This document shows, piece by piece, positions 41,708 to 50,489 of a stretch of DNA of 64,000 nucleotides (the first letter of the stretch is position 1; each line of letters begins with the position of its first letter). Under the pieces are notes generated by a model, which worked only from the letters and a program-made list of their open reading frames with translations, was not told the DNA's origin and did no database searches. The stretch is from 79-D21 sp964521575. Its GTDB lineage: Bacteria > Synergistota > Synergistia > Synergistales > 79-D21. The stretch lies in assembly GCA_964521575.1 (NCBI GenBank), contig CAZFSR010000002.1:62001-126000 (forward strand), read 5' to 3'. The translations under genes were made by a program, and so were the position numbers.

Positions 41708-43189
41708 ATGCCGATCCGGCCGCGGATCCTGCACGTGGCCCCCGAAATGGCCCCCCTGGCGAAGATGGGCGGCCTGGGTGACGTCGTCCAGGCACTGCCG
41801 AAAGCCTTGCGGCAGATCGGCATTGACTGCCGCGTCCTCCTGCCCGCCTACCCTTGCGTGCTGGGCAACATCGAGAAGAACCGGCTGCCCCTGGCCCGCA
41901 TGCGAGCCTCTGTTCACGTGTCCCTCGAATGGCGTGTCTTCTCGGCCCGCATCCTCAGGACGGTGCTGGAAGGCGTCCCGGTCTACCTCCTCGAACAACC
42001 GGAGCTTTTCTCGAACCCTTCCATCTACCCGGTAGAACTGGACGAATCGTCAGCCCTGCCTTTTGCCTTCCTGAGCCTGGCAGCCCTTGAACTGTCTTCC
42101 GCCACCCGGTGGCACCCGCAAATCTTCCACGTCCACGACTGGCCCGCCTCCATGCTGCCGGTGGCCCTGCGCTGGCACCGCCACTACCGGAAAATGGGGC
42201 TAGCGGTCGACACGGTTCTCACCCTGCACAACATGGCTCATCACGGAATCCTGCCGGAAGAGGCCCTGGCCGGATTCGGGCTCGATCCCGCCTCCTTCGG
42301 GATGGACGGCCTCGAGTTCTACGGACAGGTGAACCTCCTAAAGGGAGGCATTCTCGCATCGGATGCAATCACGACGGTCAGCCCCCGCTATTCCTGGGAA
42401 ATCCAGACGAAGGACGGCGGCATGGGGCTCGAAGGCGTCCTGGCCTCCCAAAAGCGGAAAATAAGGGGTATCCTGAACGGTATCGACACCGATGTCTGGA
42501 ACCCCGGCACCGATCCGGCGCTGCCGGCCCATTACGGAGCCGAATCCGCCGCCGGGAAGGCCGTTTGCCGTGCGGCCCTTTTGCGTCGGCTCGGATGGGA
42601 GGATGACGGAACCCCTCTCCTGCTTTGGGTCGGCAGGTTGGTCGAGCAAAAAGGCGTCGACCTGCTCCTTTCCGCCGCGGAAAGCCTGGCCGGGATGGGA
42701 TGCCGCCTTCTCGTGATCGGAAGCGGGCATGCCCTTTACGAAGACGCCCTGAGGAAAGCGGCGGAACGGCTGGAAGGGCGCATGTGGACCTACATCGGCT
42801 ACAGCGAGGAGACGGCCCGCCTGGCCTACGCGGGGTCGGACCTTTTCCTCATGCCGTCCCTTTTCGAGCCTTGCGGGCTTTCCCAGCTCATCGCCCTGCG
42901 GTACGGGACGATCCCCGTGGCCCGGGCAGTCGGGGGGCTGGCCGACACCATCATCGACGCGGACGGATCGCAAAAGGGATACGGATTCCTTTTCTCGGAA
43001 TACACCGCGGACGAGCTCGTGCATGCGGTGGAAAGGGCATTGGTTGCCCGCGCCGACGGGAAGCGCTGGGAGGAAATCGTCCGCAGGGGGATGTCCCTGG
43101 ATTTCTCCTGGAAAAGCTCCGCCATGGCCTATGCGAACCTCTACCTCGAGCTGCTGGGGGTCGAGGCTTCGGACCTGAATGAACCATAA
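41708..43189 (+). CDS. glgA: Glycogen synthase (ADP-glucose type)
   Basis: This GT5 enzyme extends glycogen from ADP-glucose. The product is 493 aa. LAKMGGLGDVV is the substrate-binding KxGGL site, and SLFEPCGLSQLIALRYGTIPV is the C-terminal retaining-GT motif. The ATG at 41708 has no close ribosome site; a CTG at 41687, 6 bases after GGAGGAG and in frame, may be the true start (7 extra residues). It lies 44 bases after glgP. Confidence 0.94.
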   Translation: MPIRPRILHVAPEMAPLAKMGGLGDVVQALPKALRQIGIDCRVLLPAYPCVLGNIEKNRLPLARMRASVHVSLEWRVFSARILRTVLEGVPVYLLEQPELFSNPSIYPVELDESSALPFAFLSLAALELSSATRWHPQIFHVHDWPASMLPVALRWHRHYRKMGLAVDTVLTLHNMAHHGILPEEALAGFGLDPASFGMDGLEFYGQVNLLKGGILASDAITTVSPRYSWEIQTKDGGMGLEGVLASQKRKIRGILNGIDTDVWNPGTDPALPAHYGAESAAGKAVCRAALLRRLGWEDDGTPLLLWVGRLVEQKGVDLLLSAAESLAGMGCRLLVIGSGHALYEDALRKAAERLEGRMWTYIGYSEETARLAYAGSDLFLMPSLFEPCGLSQLIALRYGTIPVARAVGGLADTIIDADGSQKGYGFLFSEYTADELVHAVERALVARADGKRWEEIVRRGMSLDFSWKSSAMAYANLYLELLGVEASDLNEP

Positions 43190-43203
43190 AGGGGGGAGCC
43201 AAG

Positions 43204-44475
43204 ATGATCTACGGCAAGTACGGACGCGTACTGGGAATTGTCCTGGCAGGCGGAAAGGGAGAGCGCCTCATGCCTCTCACCAAGTACCGGGCCAAACCCG
43301 CGGTACCCTTCGGAGCCAAGTACCGGATCGTCGACTTTGCGCTGTCGAACATGGTCAACAGCGGGCTGTTCTCCATCTATGTCCTGGTCCAGTTCAAGAG
43401 CCAGTCCCTGAACGAACACATCGACCGCGGTTGGCAGTTCGGCGGAGCCCTGCGGGGCCGTGATTTCTTCGTGACCAACGTCCCCGCCCAGATGTGGACG
43501 GGAGACCATTGGTACGCCGGAACCGCCGACGCGGTTTTCCAGAACCTCCACCTCATCACCCTCTACGATGCCGACCGGGTCTGCATCTTCGCGGCCGACC
43601 ACATCTACAAGATGGACGTCGAGCAGATGCTGGCCTACCACATCGACAACAAGGCGGACGCGACGGTGGCCGCCAATGTCGTTCCCCGTGCCGAGGCCTG
43701 GCAGTTCGGGTGCATCGACGCGGACAAGGACGGGGTCGTCACCGGTTTCCTGGAGAAACCTCCCGCCCCGCCCGAGATCCCCGGAAAGCCGGGCTGGAGC
43801 TATGTCTCCATGGGAAACTACATTTTCGAGCGCGAGATCCTCGAGCAGGCCCTGATCGAGGATTCCAGGAACCCCGCCAGCAGCCACGACTTCGGCCGGG
43901 ACATCCTGCCTGCCCTGTTCCGGAGGGCCCGCGTCATGGCCTACGACTTCTCGAGCAACCGTCTGCCCGGCAAGGACCGCCCTTACTGGAGGGACGTCGG
44001 GACCATCAAGTCTTACTGGCAGACCCACATGGACCTGCTCCAGCACCCCTCCGACCTGACCTTCTACAACCCGCAGTGGCCGGTGCGGACATCCTCCTAC
44101 GCGGACCCTCCGTCCTTCACCTACCCGGACAAGGGCATGGGATGCTCCGCCGAAGGAACCTTGCGGGCGGAAGGAAGCCGGATCCTTGGGGCGGTCGTGC
44201 ACCGCTGCGTCCTCTTCCGCAACTGCGAGATCCAGGCGGGATCGGTCATCGAGGAGAGCCTTATCGGTCACGGGGTGGTGATCGGGGAGGGCTGCAAGAT
44301 CCGCCATGCCATCATCGACGCGAACAACGTGATTCCGCCCAACACCGTCATCGGTTACAATCGCGATGTCGACGCGGAACGCTATTTCCTCGACGCCGAA
44401 TCGGGCATCACCATCGTGCCCATGCCCGAGGTGAAGCTACGCTCGGAACCCCAGCGGCTCTTCGGCTTGGCCTAG
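43204..44475 (+). CDS. glgC: Glucose-1-phosphate adenylyltransferase
   Basis: This enzyme makes ADP-glucose, the committed step of glycogen synthesis. The product is 423 aa. AGGKGERLMPLTKYRAKPAVPFGAKYRI (in part, GGKGERLMPLTKYRAKPAVP) is the nucleotide and activator loop, with AADHIYKMD and the C-terminal left-handed beta-helix repeats (CVLFRNCEIQAGSVIEESLIG in part). GGGGGGAG lies before the ATG. It is encoded 14 bases after glgA. Confidence 0.96.
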   Translation: MIYGKYGRVLGIVLAGGKGERLMPLTKYRAKPAVPFGAKYRIVDFALSNMVNSGLFSIYVLVQFKSQSLNEHIDRGWQFGGALRGRDFFVTNVPAQMWTGDHWYAGTADAVFQNLHLITLYDADRVCIFAADHIYKMDVEQMLAYHIDNKADATVAANVVPRAEAWQFGCIDADKDGVVTGFLEKPPAPPEIPGKPGWSYVSMGNYIFEREILEQALIEDSRNPASSHDFGRDILPALFRRARVMAYDFSSNRLPGKDRPYWRDVGTIKSYWQTHMDLLQHPSDLTFYNPQWPVRTSSYADPPSFTYPDKGMGCSAEGTLRAEGSRILGAVVHRCVLFRNCEIQAGSVIEESLIGHGVVIGEGCKIRHAIIDANNVIPPNTVIGYNRDVDAERYFLDAESGITIVPMPEVKLRSEPQRLFGLA

Positions 44476-44512
44476 TAACCGCCAGGGGAACCGGAAATAA
44501 GGGAGGCCTTTT

Positions 44513-45445
44513 GTGAATACGGACCCGACACTGCGGAAAAAAGTGGCGCAATGGCTCGAAGAAGCTTACGAGACGGAAGACGACAGGGCTTGCGAGGACC
44601 TGGCCGGAAAAGTCCTTTCCGTCTCACCCGACAACCCGGAGGCCCTTCTTCTCCTGGCGGAGGTCTTCCAGGGAGACGAGGACGAATACCGGGACCGCCT
44701 GCGGCATGTGCTGAAGGTGCTCGACCGGCCGGAAAGGGATTGGGCAAGCCTTCTCTCGGAGGGATGCCTGCCGGAATGGTTGAAGGCCGCTTCGCTCCAG
44801 CGGCTTTCCTTCTCGCTTCTCGGGGATGAAAACAGCGCCGATGATGAACTGTCCGAGGCGCTCTCCCTGTCCGAGGAACTCGTGAAAAGCGACCCGGAAG
44901 GGCAGACTCTCGGTCGGCTTCTTCATTACGGGGCGCTGCTCCGGCTTCACCGTTACCGGGAAGCCCTGAAGGAAACGATGAAGGACGGCACCGATTCCCC
45001 GGAGCGGGCCTACACGAAAGCCCTGGCCAGTTTCCGGCTTTCAGGCCCCTGTGACGAATCCTACCAGGCCGTCTGTTCGGCAATCCGGGTCGACCCCGAC
45101 CTTCCCTTCCTGATCTCCGGCATCTGGGAAATGGACGACGAAGGCTCCGAACAGGACGACAAAACCCACGCCATGGCCCTCGTGTTCGGCCCCCTGCTGG
45201 AAGAGGACGAACAGGCGGCAGCCTGGTTCAACACGCCGATCCTGATTTTCGGTTTCCTGACCGGTCGGCTTCCGGACGAGGTGGCACGGACCCTTGAACC
45301 GCAGCTGGACGAAGCCGGGATGGGAGACATGCTGAAGATCGCGCAGGGACAGCTCGAAGCCCTTCTTCAGCAGGACACCGGGCAGGATCCGGACAAGCTT
45401 GACGAACTGGCGGCGGATATCCTCGCGCAGATGGGTGATTTTTGA
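44513..45445 (+). CDS. Helical-repeat (TPR-like) protein of the glycogen operon
   Basis: This is a 310-aa acidic, all-helical protein starting at GTG after GGGAGGCC. Residues 20-60 (ACEDLAGKVLSVSPDNPEALLLLAEVF) form a TPR-like pair, and later helices repeat the pattern. No enzyme motif is visible. It is 37 bases after glgC and before a strong terminator, so it belongs to the operon; it may scaffold or sense. Confidence 0.6.
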   Translation: MNTDPTLRKKVAQWLEEAYETEDDRACEDLAGKVLSVSPDNPEALLLLAEVFQGDEDEYRDRLRHVLKVLDRPERDWASLLSEGCLPEWLKAASLQRLSFSLLGDENSADDELSEALSLSEELVKSDPEGQTLGRLLHYGALLRLHRYREALKETMKDGTDSPERAYTKALASFRLSGPCDESYQAVCSAIRVDPDLPFLISGIWEMDDEGSEQDDKTHAMALVFGPLLEEDEQAAAWFNTPILIFGFLTGRLPDEVARTLEPQLDEAGMGDMLKIAQGQLEALLQQDTGQDPDKLDELAADILAQMGDF

Positions 45446-45452
45446 CGCTGAA

Positions 45453-45502
45453 AAAGGCCCTGGACAGGGAACGGTCCTAACCGTTCCCTGTCCAGGGCCT
45501 TT
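45453..45502. terminator. Very long perfect hairpin between convergent operons
   Basis: A perfect 22-bp stem (45453-45474 with 45481-45502, loop TCCTAA) sits between the convergent repeat-protein and prepilin peptidase genes. On the minus strand it runs into five T; on the plus strand it is followed by CAGC. It should terminate both directions. Confidence 0.9.
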
Positions 45503-45513
45503 CAGCTTCTCCT

Positions 45514-46287
45514 CTAGGACCAGGGCCACCGCACCGCAAGGTCGAACCATCCCCAGAGAGAAGGGCCCCATATCAGGGCGAGAAAGGCCCCAAAAGCCAG
45601 GAAAGGCCCCAGGGGAATCGGATCCTTTCTCTTCACGACCCCGAGTGCAAGCAGCACCAGCGCGACGGTTCCCCCGAAGATGAACCCCAGGTAGAGTCCC
45701 ACCAGCGTGAGTTGCCATCCGAGCGCCGCCCCCGTCCCCGCCATGAGCCACGCGTCGCCCCATCCCATCCCTCCCCTTGAGAGAAGGATGATGAGGATAA
45801 TGACCCCTGCACCCGCCAGAGCCCCGGATAGGCCGTCCAGGAGCGCTCCCCAGCCTCCGGCGACCCGGAGCAGGAGCCCTGCGGCTCCGAGAACCAGGGC
45901 GAAGGCATCGTAAATGAACCCGCTATAGAGATCGGTCAGGGCGTTCAGGAGCAGGAGGAACCCCGTCGCGATCGCGAAAAGGGCCGCGTAGGACATCCCC
46001 CATCTCCAGGACAGAAGGCCCGCCGCCAGGGCCCCGACAAGTTCCGCCAGCGGATACCGAAGCGGGATTTTCGCCCCGCAGGTCCGGCATCGGCCCCGAA
46101 GGGCAATCCAGGACAGGATGGGGACCAGTTCCGAAGGGTCGAGAACCCGGTTGCAGGAAAAGCACCGCGAGCGCTCGCTTCCCCACCAGGGACGGTCGTC
46201 CACCGTCCGCATGGCCACGGCGTTCAGGAAGGAACCCATGCAGGCGCCTAGCAGGGTTGAAAAAGCGATAAACAGGAGTTCCCGCAC
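45514..46287 (-). CDS. Prepilin peptidase (type IV leader peptidase/methyltransferase)
   Basis: This inner-membrane aspartyl protease processes type IV pilin and type II secretion pseudopilins. The 257-aa protein has GSFLNAVAMR at the N-terminus, a zinc-ligand pair of CxxC (CFSC, CRTC) in the first loop, and the active-site Asp in ALTDLYSGFI and GMGWGDAWLMAG. The start is GTG at 46287 with GGGACGAG in front. No pilin genes are adjacent. Confidence 0.93.
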   Translation of the reverse strand: MRELLFIAFSTLLGACMGSFLNAVAMRTVDDRPWWGSERSRCFSCNRVLDPSELVPILSWIALRGRCRTCGAKIPLRYPLAELVGALAAGLLSWRWGMSYAALFAIATGFLLLLNALTDLYSGFIYDAFALVLGAAGLLLRVAGGWGALLDGLSGALAGAGVIILIILLSRGGMGWGDAWLMAGTGAALGWQLTLVGLYLGFIFGGTVALVLLALGVVKRKDPIPLGPFLAFGAFLALIWGPSLWGWFDLAVRWPWS

Positions 46288-46438
46288 CTCGTCCCTTCCC
46301 CTCTCTTTTTCGTCATCTTACCACAGGAACATCTTGCCGGAAGAAACACCTTGCTAAGAGCCTTTCTATTTACTATACTAATGCAAGAAATGATCCGGGA
46401 CGATAAAACCTTGGATACCCGGAAAGGGGGCGCTGGCA

Positions 46439-46894
46439 ATGCCCAAGAAGATCCTGGTAGCCGTTGACCTGAGCGAACTGGGGGAAAGGGTCGTCTCTTA
46501 CGGCCACTCCCTGGCCCACCGGTTGGGAGTCGAGGCCAGCTTCGTCCACATCCTGCCCCAGCCCTACCTGTGGAAGGGGTACGAGCCGTGGGTTCCGCCG
46601 GACCTTGATACGGAAATCCGCGACATCGCGGAGAAAAAGATCCACTATTTCATCAAGAAAGCCGAGCACGGGATGGGCCTGGAAGGCCACGATCACAAGA
46701 TCATCATCGAGGAAGGGGATCCGGCCGATTCGGTGATCCGCATCGCGAGGGAGGGCAGCTACAACCTCATCGTCGTGGGTTACCGAGGGCACAGCGCCCT
46801 GGAATACCTCGTTGTCGGGAGCACGGCGGCCAAGGTTGCCCGATACGCCCCCTGTTCCGTGCTGATCTATCGGCCCGGTTTCGAACCCTTCTAG
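46439..46894 (+). CDS. Universal stress protein, UspA family
   Basis: This is a 151-aa Usp domain with the ATP-binding GYRGHSALEYLVVGSTA motif (G-2x-G-9x-GS), so of the nucleotide-binding type. The start follows GGAAAGGGGG. It stands alone between terminators. UspA genes are sometimes in the fluoride regulon, but no such riboswitch is seen here. Confidence 0.92.
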   Translation: MPKKILVAVDLSELGERVVSYGHSLAHRLGVEASFVHILPQPYLWKGYEPWVPPDLDTEIRDIAEKKIHYFIKKAEHGMGLEGHDHKIIIEEGDPADSVIRIAREGSYNLIVVGYRGHSALEYLVVGSTAAKVARYAPCSVLIYRPGFEPF

Positions 46895-46919
46895 TTTTTC
46901 CTGCCTCCCTTGACGGCAT

Positions 46920-46950
46920 CGGCGGGACCCGGATCCGGGTCCCGCCGTTT
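46920..46950. terminator. 28-bp perfect palindrome, terminator after the Usp gene
   Basis: CGGCGGGACCCGGA and its exact complement (46920-46947) form a hairpin followed by TTT. It lies between the convergent Usp and 46987-47430 genes. Confidence 0.8.
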
Positions 46951-46986
46951 CGTTCCGTTTACTGGAGCGGGCACAGGCGGAATTTC

Positions 46987-47430
46987 CTAGACGATGAGCT
47001 TTCCGCCGGGCTTCTTGCCGCTCATGCGGTCGATTTGCTGTAGAACGGATGAAGGGGCCACCTCGATCCGGGATTTTTGGGCCTGGGCCTCCTGCATCGC
47101 CATCTCGCGCATCTTCTTGTCGTATTCCTCCATGCTTTTCCTGATGGTGGGAACGTCTCCCCTGATCCAGAGAAGGACGCTATCGGCCATCGTCCTGAGG
47201 GCTTCTTCGGAGGGCACTTCGGGGATCAACCCCAACTCCTTCAGGACACGGTGCTCCTCCCTCACCGATTCGAGAACGTCGTCGTCGGTGAGCAGGCCCT
47301 TTCGGTACAGGACGCGGGCCAGGATGTTGAACTTCGTCTTTTGGTTCTCGTCGGAAAACGAAAGGCTGTCCACCCTCGCAAGAACCATGGACAGCAGTTC
47401 ATCAAGGTTGATCTGCATCGGCATCGCCAT
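46987..47430 (-). CDS. Hypothetical helical protein
   Basis: This is a 147-aa hydrophilic protein of unknown function, starting at the ATG 10 bases after GAGGAGG. It is almost entirely helical, with a coiled-coil-prone centre (RKSMEEYDKKMREMAMQEAQAQKSR) and a basic tail. The N-terminal part (NLDELLSMVLARVDSL) may be a dimerisation helix. It precedes nothing on the same strand within 40 bases except the ROK kinase gene upstream. Confidence 0.6.
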   Translation of the reverse strand: MAMPMQINLDELLSMVLARVDSLSFSDENQKTKFNILARVLYRKGLLTDDDVLESVREEHRVLKELGLIPEVPSEEALRTMADSVLLWIRGDVPTIRKSMEEYDKKMREMAMQEAQAQKSRIEVAPSSVLQQIDRMSGKKPGGKLIV

Positions 47431-47472
47431 TTTTACGGTTGGCCTCCTCAACGGCAGGGATGGTGAAACGAT

Positions 47473-48369
47473 TCATTTTAGCATACCCGTCCCGTGCAAC
47501 GAGGGAGGGAACAGGCTTGCCGCCCCGATCACCGCCGCTGCCTTTCCGAGGCTAGCCGGGCGCAGGTCCAGGAAAGAACGGTAAGGTTCGCCCAGCCGCC
47601 GCTTCACGATCGGTTCAAGGGCTTCGATAAATCCCGGGGCCGGTCCGAGCCCTCCCCCCAGGATCACCGCCTCGGGGTCCAGGACATGGACCAGGGAGGC
47701 GACGGAGGATCCAAGGGCTTCCAGGACCTCTCCCCAGAGGGCTTGGGCACGGGAGTCTTCCCTCCGCTCCCAGAGCCTCTTAAGGTCCGGTTCAAGGCCG
47801 AGCTCCTGCGCCCGCCTTTCGATCCCGTCGGCACCCGCAACCGTCTCCAGGTGCCCCAGGCCGCCGCAGCCGCAAGGCCGCGTCCCTCCTATGACAAGGT
47901 GGCCCGGTTCCCCGGCCATGCCATGGCCTCCGCGGAGGAGCTTGCCGCCGACCACGACCCCGCCCCCGATTCCCGTCCCGATCGTCAGGACGACATAATT
48001 CTCCAATCCGCGGGCCGATCCCATGGATCCTTCCCCCAAAGTGGCGCAATTGGCGTCGTTTTCCATCCGGACAGGGATCCCGAGGGATTTTTCAAGAAGG
48101 GAACGCAAGGGCAAGCCTTCCCATCCCGGGAAGTTGGGTGACCGAAGCACCTTTTCGCGATCGAGGTCCAGCATGCCCGGGACGCCGATCCCGATGCCGT
48201 CGACTTTCAGTCCCGATGCCATCTCATCGATGCGTTCCCTCAAGGCCGAAGAAACCGCTTCCGGGGTCCTGGGACGGGGCGTTTCGTACTCCCGTTGCGA
48301 CAGGATGGTCTCGTCCCTGACGAAACCGAGCGCGAAAGAGTGTCCGCCGAGGTCAACCCCGAGGATCAT
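47473..48369 (-). CDS. ROK-family sugar kinase (glucokinase-like)
   Basis: This enzyme phosphorylates glucose or an N-acetyl-hexosamine with ATP. The product is 298 aa. The phosphate-1 motif is GVDLGGHSFALG, the substrate site is MENDANCATLGE, then TIGTGIGGGVVV, and the ROK zinc site is GHLVIGGTRPCGCGGLGHLE. It lies 3 bases after the M55 peptidase stop. It may feed peptidoglycan-derived sugars, given the D-aminopeptidase neighbour; that is an inference. Confidence 0.9.
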   Translation of the reverse strand: MILGVDLGGHSFALGFVRDETILSQREYETPRPRTPEAVSSALRERIDEMASGLKVDGIGIGVPGMLDLDREKVLRSPNFPGWEGLPLRSLLEKSLGIPVRMENDANCATLGEGSMGSARGLENYVVLTIGTGIGGGVVVGGKLLRGGHGMAGEPGHLVIGGTRPCGCGGLGHLETVAGADGIERRAQELGLEPDLKRLWERREDSRAQALWGEVLEALGSSVASLVHVLDPEAVILGGGLGPAPGFIEALEPIVKRRLGEPYRSFLDLRPASLGKAAAVIGAASLFPPSLHGTGMLK

Positions 48370-48372
48370 GGC

Positions 48373-49203
48373 CTAGAACCCTTCTTGTCCAGCCAGGTCG
48401 AGGGCCGCGCACAGCCACCGGCGCACGTCCAGCAGGTCCCGGGACTCGTAGCGAAGCGTTCGGCCGTTCAGGCGGTAGGATCCGGGAGCAAAGGCCGCGG
48501 CATCCGCCTGGATCGTCCGGTGAAGGGTCAGGTCCATCACGAACGGTTCCTGGAGGACAAGCCTGGGGGAACCGCCTTCCGCAACTTTCCGGACTGCCTG
48601 CCGGGCCGCCTCCCGGAGAAGGGTGGCGGTTTCAGCCGGCGGGAGGAGTTCCGCCGAATGGCGGCCATGTCCCTCCTTGACCCCGCATGTCACGAGGCCT
48701 GGCCCGAGAAGGCTTTCCGCTTCCCAGCAGGCGGCCAGGTCTCCCGTGACCAGGGCAACGGGGACACCGAGGAAACCGCACAGGGCCGCATTGATGCCCG
48801 TCTCCCCCACGCGCCTCCCGTTCAGCGTCACGTCGTGCACGGTGGTCCCGGAAAGGGTGTGGTCGAGGACCGCCTTCTCCGTTCCCGCCATGGCGTGGGT
48901 GCAGAGCAGGAAGGCTGCATCGCAGCCCTGCACTCCCTCGACCATGCTCAGGGGTTTCGGGGAACCGCTGATGAGGCGGGTTCCGGGCGGCAAGCCCGTG
49001 ATGTCGAGGTTGGTCATGTGCCAATGGCTGTCGTTCACGAGGACATCGGTGACGCCTTCTTCCTTCAGGCCCTCGAGGACCGACTTCAGGTCATGCGCCT
49101 GCATCGCCCTTCCGAAGGGGTACTCCTGGGATCCCGGCCTCACCTGTTCAGGCGAAACGATTCCCGTGGCCCCCTCCATGTCGAGGCTGATATAGACTTT
49201 CAT
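48373..49203 (-). CDS. M55 D-aminopeptidase (DppA-like)
   Basis: This is a zinc peptidase for D-amino-acid peptides, 276 aa. The N-terminus KVYISLDMEGATGIVSPEQ carries the DxE metal ligands, followed by VNDSHWHMTNLD, GCDAAFLLCTHAMAGT and VTGDLAACWEA. The ATG overlaps the stop of the upstream oxidoreductase as ATGA; the much longer open frame to 50316 is an out-of-frame shadow of that gene. Likely substrates are cell-wall peptides. Confidence 0.93.
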   Translation of the reverse strand: MKVYISLDMEGATGIVSPEQVRPGSQEYPFGRAMQAHDLKSVLEGLKEEGVTDVLVNDSHWHMTNLDITGLPPGTRLISGSPKPLSMVEGVQGCDAAFLLCTHAMAGTEKAVLDHTLSGTTVHDVTLNGRRVGETGINAALCGFLGVPVALVTGDLAACWEAESLLGPGLVTCGVKEGHGRHSAELLPPAETATLLREAARQAVRKVAEGGSPRLVLQEPFVMDLTLHRTIQADAAAFAPGSYRLNGRTLRYESRDLLDVRRWLCAALDLAGQEGF

Positions 49204-50216
49204 CCCAGGATCTCCTTCCATTTCCTGACCAGTTCGGGGTCCTTCTGCAGTCCCCGCCCGATACCCACGATGTCGCATGCGCCTCCGGCGATAAGGGCCT
49301 GTGCGGTTTCCAGCTTCCGGATCCCCCCCGTGCAGGTCACGGGAACCTTTCCGGCAGCCTCTCGCGCGGCACGGGCCCAATCCGCGAAGAAGGCTTCCCC
49401 CGGCGCGTCGTAACCGCAAAGGTTGCCGGACACGTCCAGATGGTCGATCCCTATCCGGCCCAATTCCCGGGCAACCCAAAGCCCGTCCTCGAGGCGAAGT
49501 CCTTCCGGCGGATCTTTCGGGAACGAATCGGAAAGCCCGAGGCGCACCGACAGGATGCCGTCGTTGCCCAAAGCGGGGCGGACGGCTTCGACCACCTCGA
49601 AAAGGAGGCGGGCGCGGTTCTGGATTTTGCCTCCATATCCGTCCCTGCGGAGGTTCGTGATCGGGCTGAGGAACTGCCCCAGCAGGTAGCCGTGGCAAGC
49701 GTGAACCTGTACGCCCGGGTACCCCGCGTGAACCGCCCTGCGCGCCGCGGCGGCGAAGGCTTCGACCAGGGCGGAGATCTCTTCTCCGTCCATCGCCCTG
49801 GGCTTCAAAGCCAGCACGCAGGAGGGGTGCTTGACCTCCGACGGCGCGGAGATGGGGTATTTTTCCGCCAGGAGGGCGTCGTCCCTGATCTGGCTTCCGG
49901 CATGGTTGATCTGGACGAGGGCCGGGCAACCGGCATCGACGAAGACCTTCGCCAAGGGCCGGTTCGCCTCGGCCGCGGAATCCGAGTCGAGGCGGAACTG
50001 GGCCACACGAGCCCTTCCTTTTCGGCTTACCGCGTGATGCTCGACAACCACCATGTCGACACCGCTTCCCGCCAGGCGCCTGTAGATTTCGAGGCTTCTG
50101 GGCGTCGGACCCCCTTCCGGGTCCGCGGACGCCGTCGCGATTGGAGCAGCGGCGATCCTTCCCTTGAGCCGGAGCCCCCGGATCTCCAGGGGATCTTTTA
50201 AAGTCGCCGTTCTCAT
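49200..50216 (-). CDS. NADH:flavin oxidoreductase (old yellow enzyme family)
   Basis: This 338-aa FMN TIM barrel has the N-terminal LRLKGRIAAAPIATASA, NHAGSQIRDDA, HACHGYLLGQFLSPITNLR with the YGG and RARLLFEVVEAVR that follow, and CDIVGIGRGLQKDPELV at the phosphate site. It lacks the C-terminal Fe-S and FAD domains of 2,4-dienoyl-CoA reductase, so it is a simple ene-reductase-type protein. GGGAGGAGG lies about 13 bases before the ATG. It is the first gene of a three-gene overlapping set with M55 and ROK. Confidence 0.9.
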   Translation of the reverse strand: MRTATLKDPLEIRGLRLKGRIAAAPIATASADPEGGPTPRSLEIYRRLAGSGVDMVVVEHHAVSRKGRARVAQFRLDSDSAAEANRPLAKVFVDAGCPALVQINHAGSQIRDDALLAEKYPISAPSEVKHPSCVLALKPRAMDGEEISALVEAFAAAARRAVHAGYPGVQVHACHGYLLGQFLSPITNLRRDGYGGKIQNRARLLFEVVEAVRPALGNDGILSVRLGLSDSFPKDPPEGLRLEDGLWVARELGRIGIDHLDVSGNLCGYDAPGEAFFADWARAAREAAGKVPVTCTGGIRKLETAQALIAGGACDIVGIGRGLQKDPELVRKWKEILG

Positions 50217-50462
50217 GGCTTGCTTTCCTCCTCCCAGCCCTGTGCACGAGTCGTTCGCGGTCTGCCGGGCCGCCGACCCTGAAACCGGCTTTGCCTGACG
50301 GCCAACCCCGGTCCACCAGAGGAACCGGGAAAGGCGCACAAGATCCGTTTGAAGGGGGCGTTCCCCTCCTACCGGTTCCGGGGATCTCCTTGGCAGGGCA
50401 CCCGTTGGCCCAAGGTGTATTCTAGCACCTCCCTGCCGGAGACCTTTCCCCGGACGGCGGCA

Positions 50463-50489
50463 AGGAGGGAGGGCTCAGCCCTCCCTCCT
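50463..50489 (-). terminator. Hairpin embracing the manC stop codon
   Basis: AGGAGGGAGGGC, TGA (the stop, as the loop), GCCCTCCCTCCT: a perfect 12-bp stem on the minus strand. There is no T-run, so it may end transcription weakly or stabilise the 3' end. Confidence 0.65.

Noticed and set aside
49204..50316. Upstream extension of the M55 frame to 647 aa
   Set aside because: The extra residues are Gly/Arg/Pro-rich shadow of the old-yellow-enzyme gene in another frame; an ATGA overlap start fits the family length.
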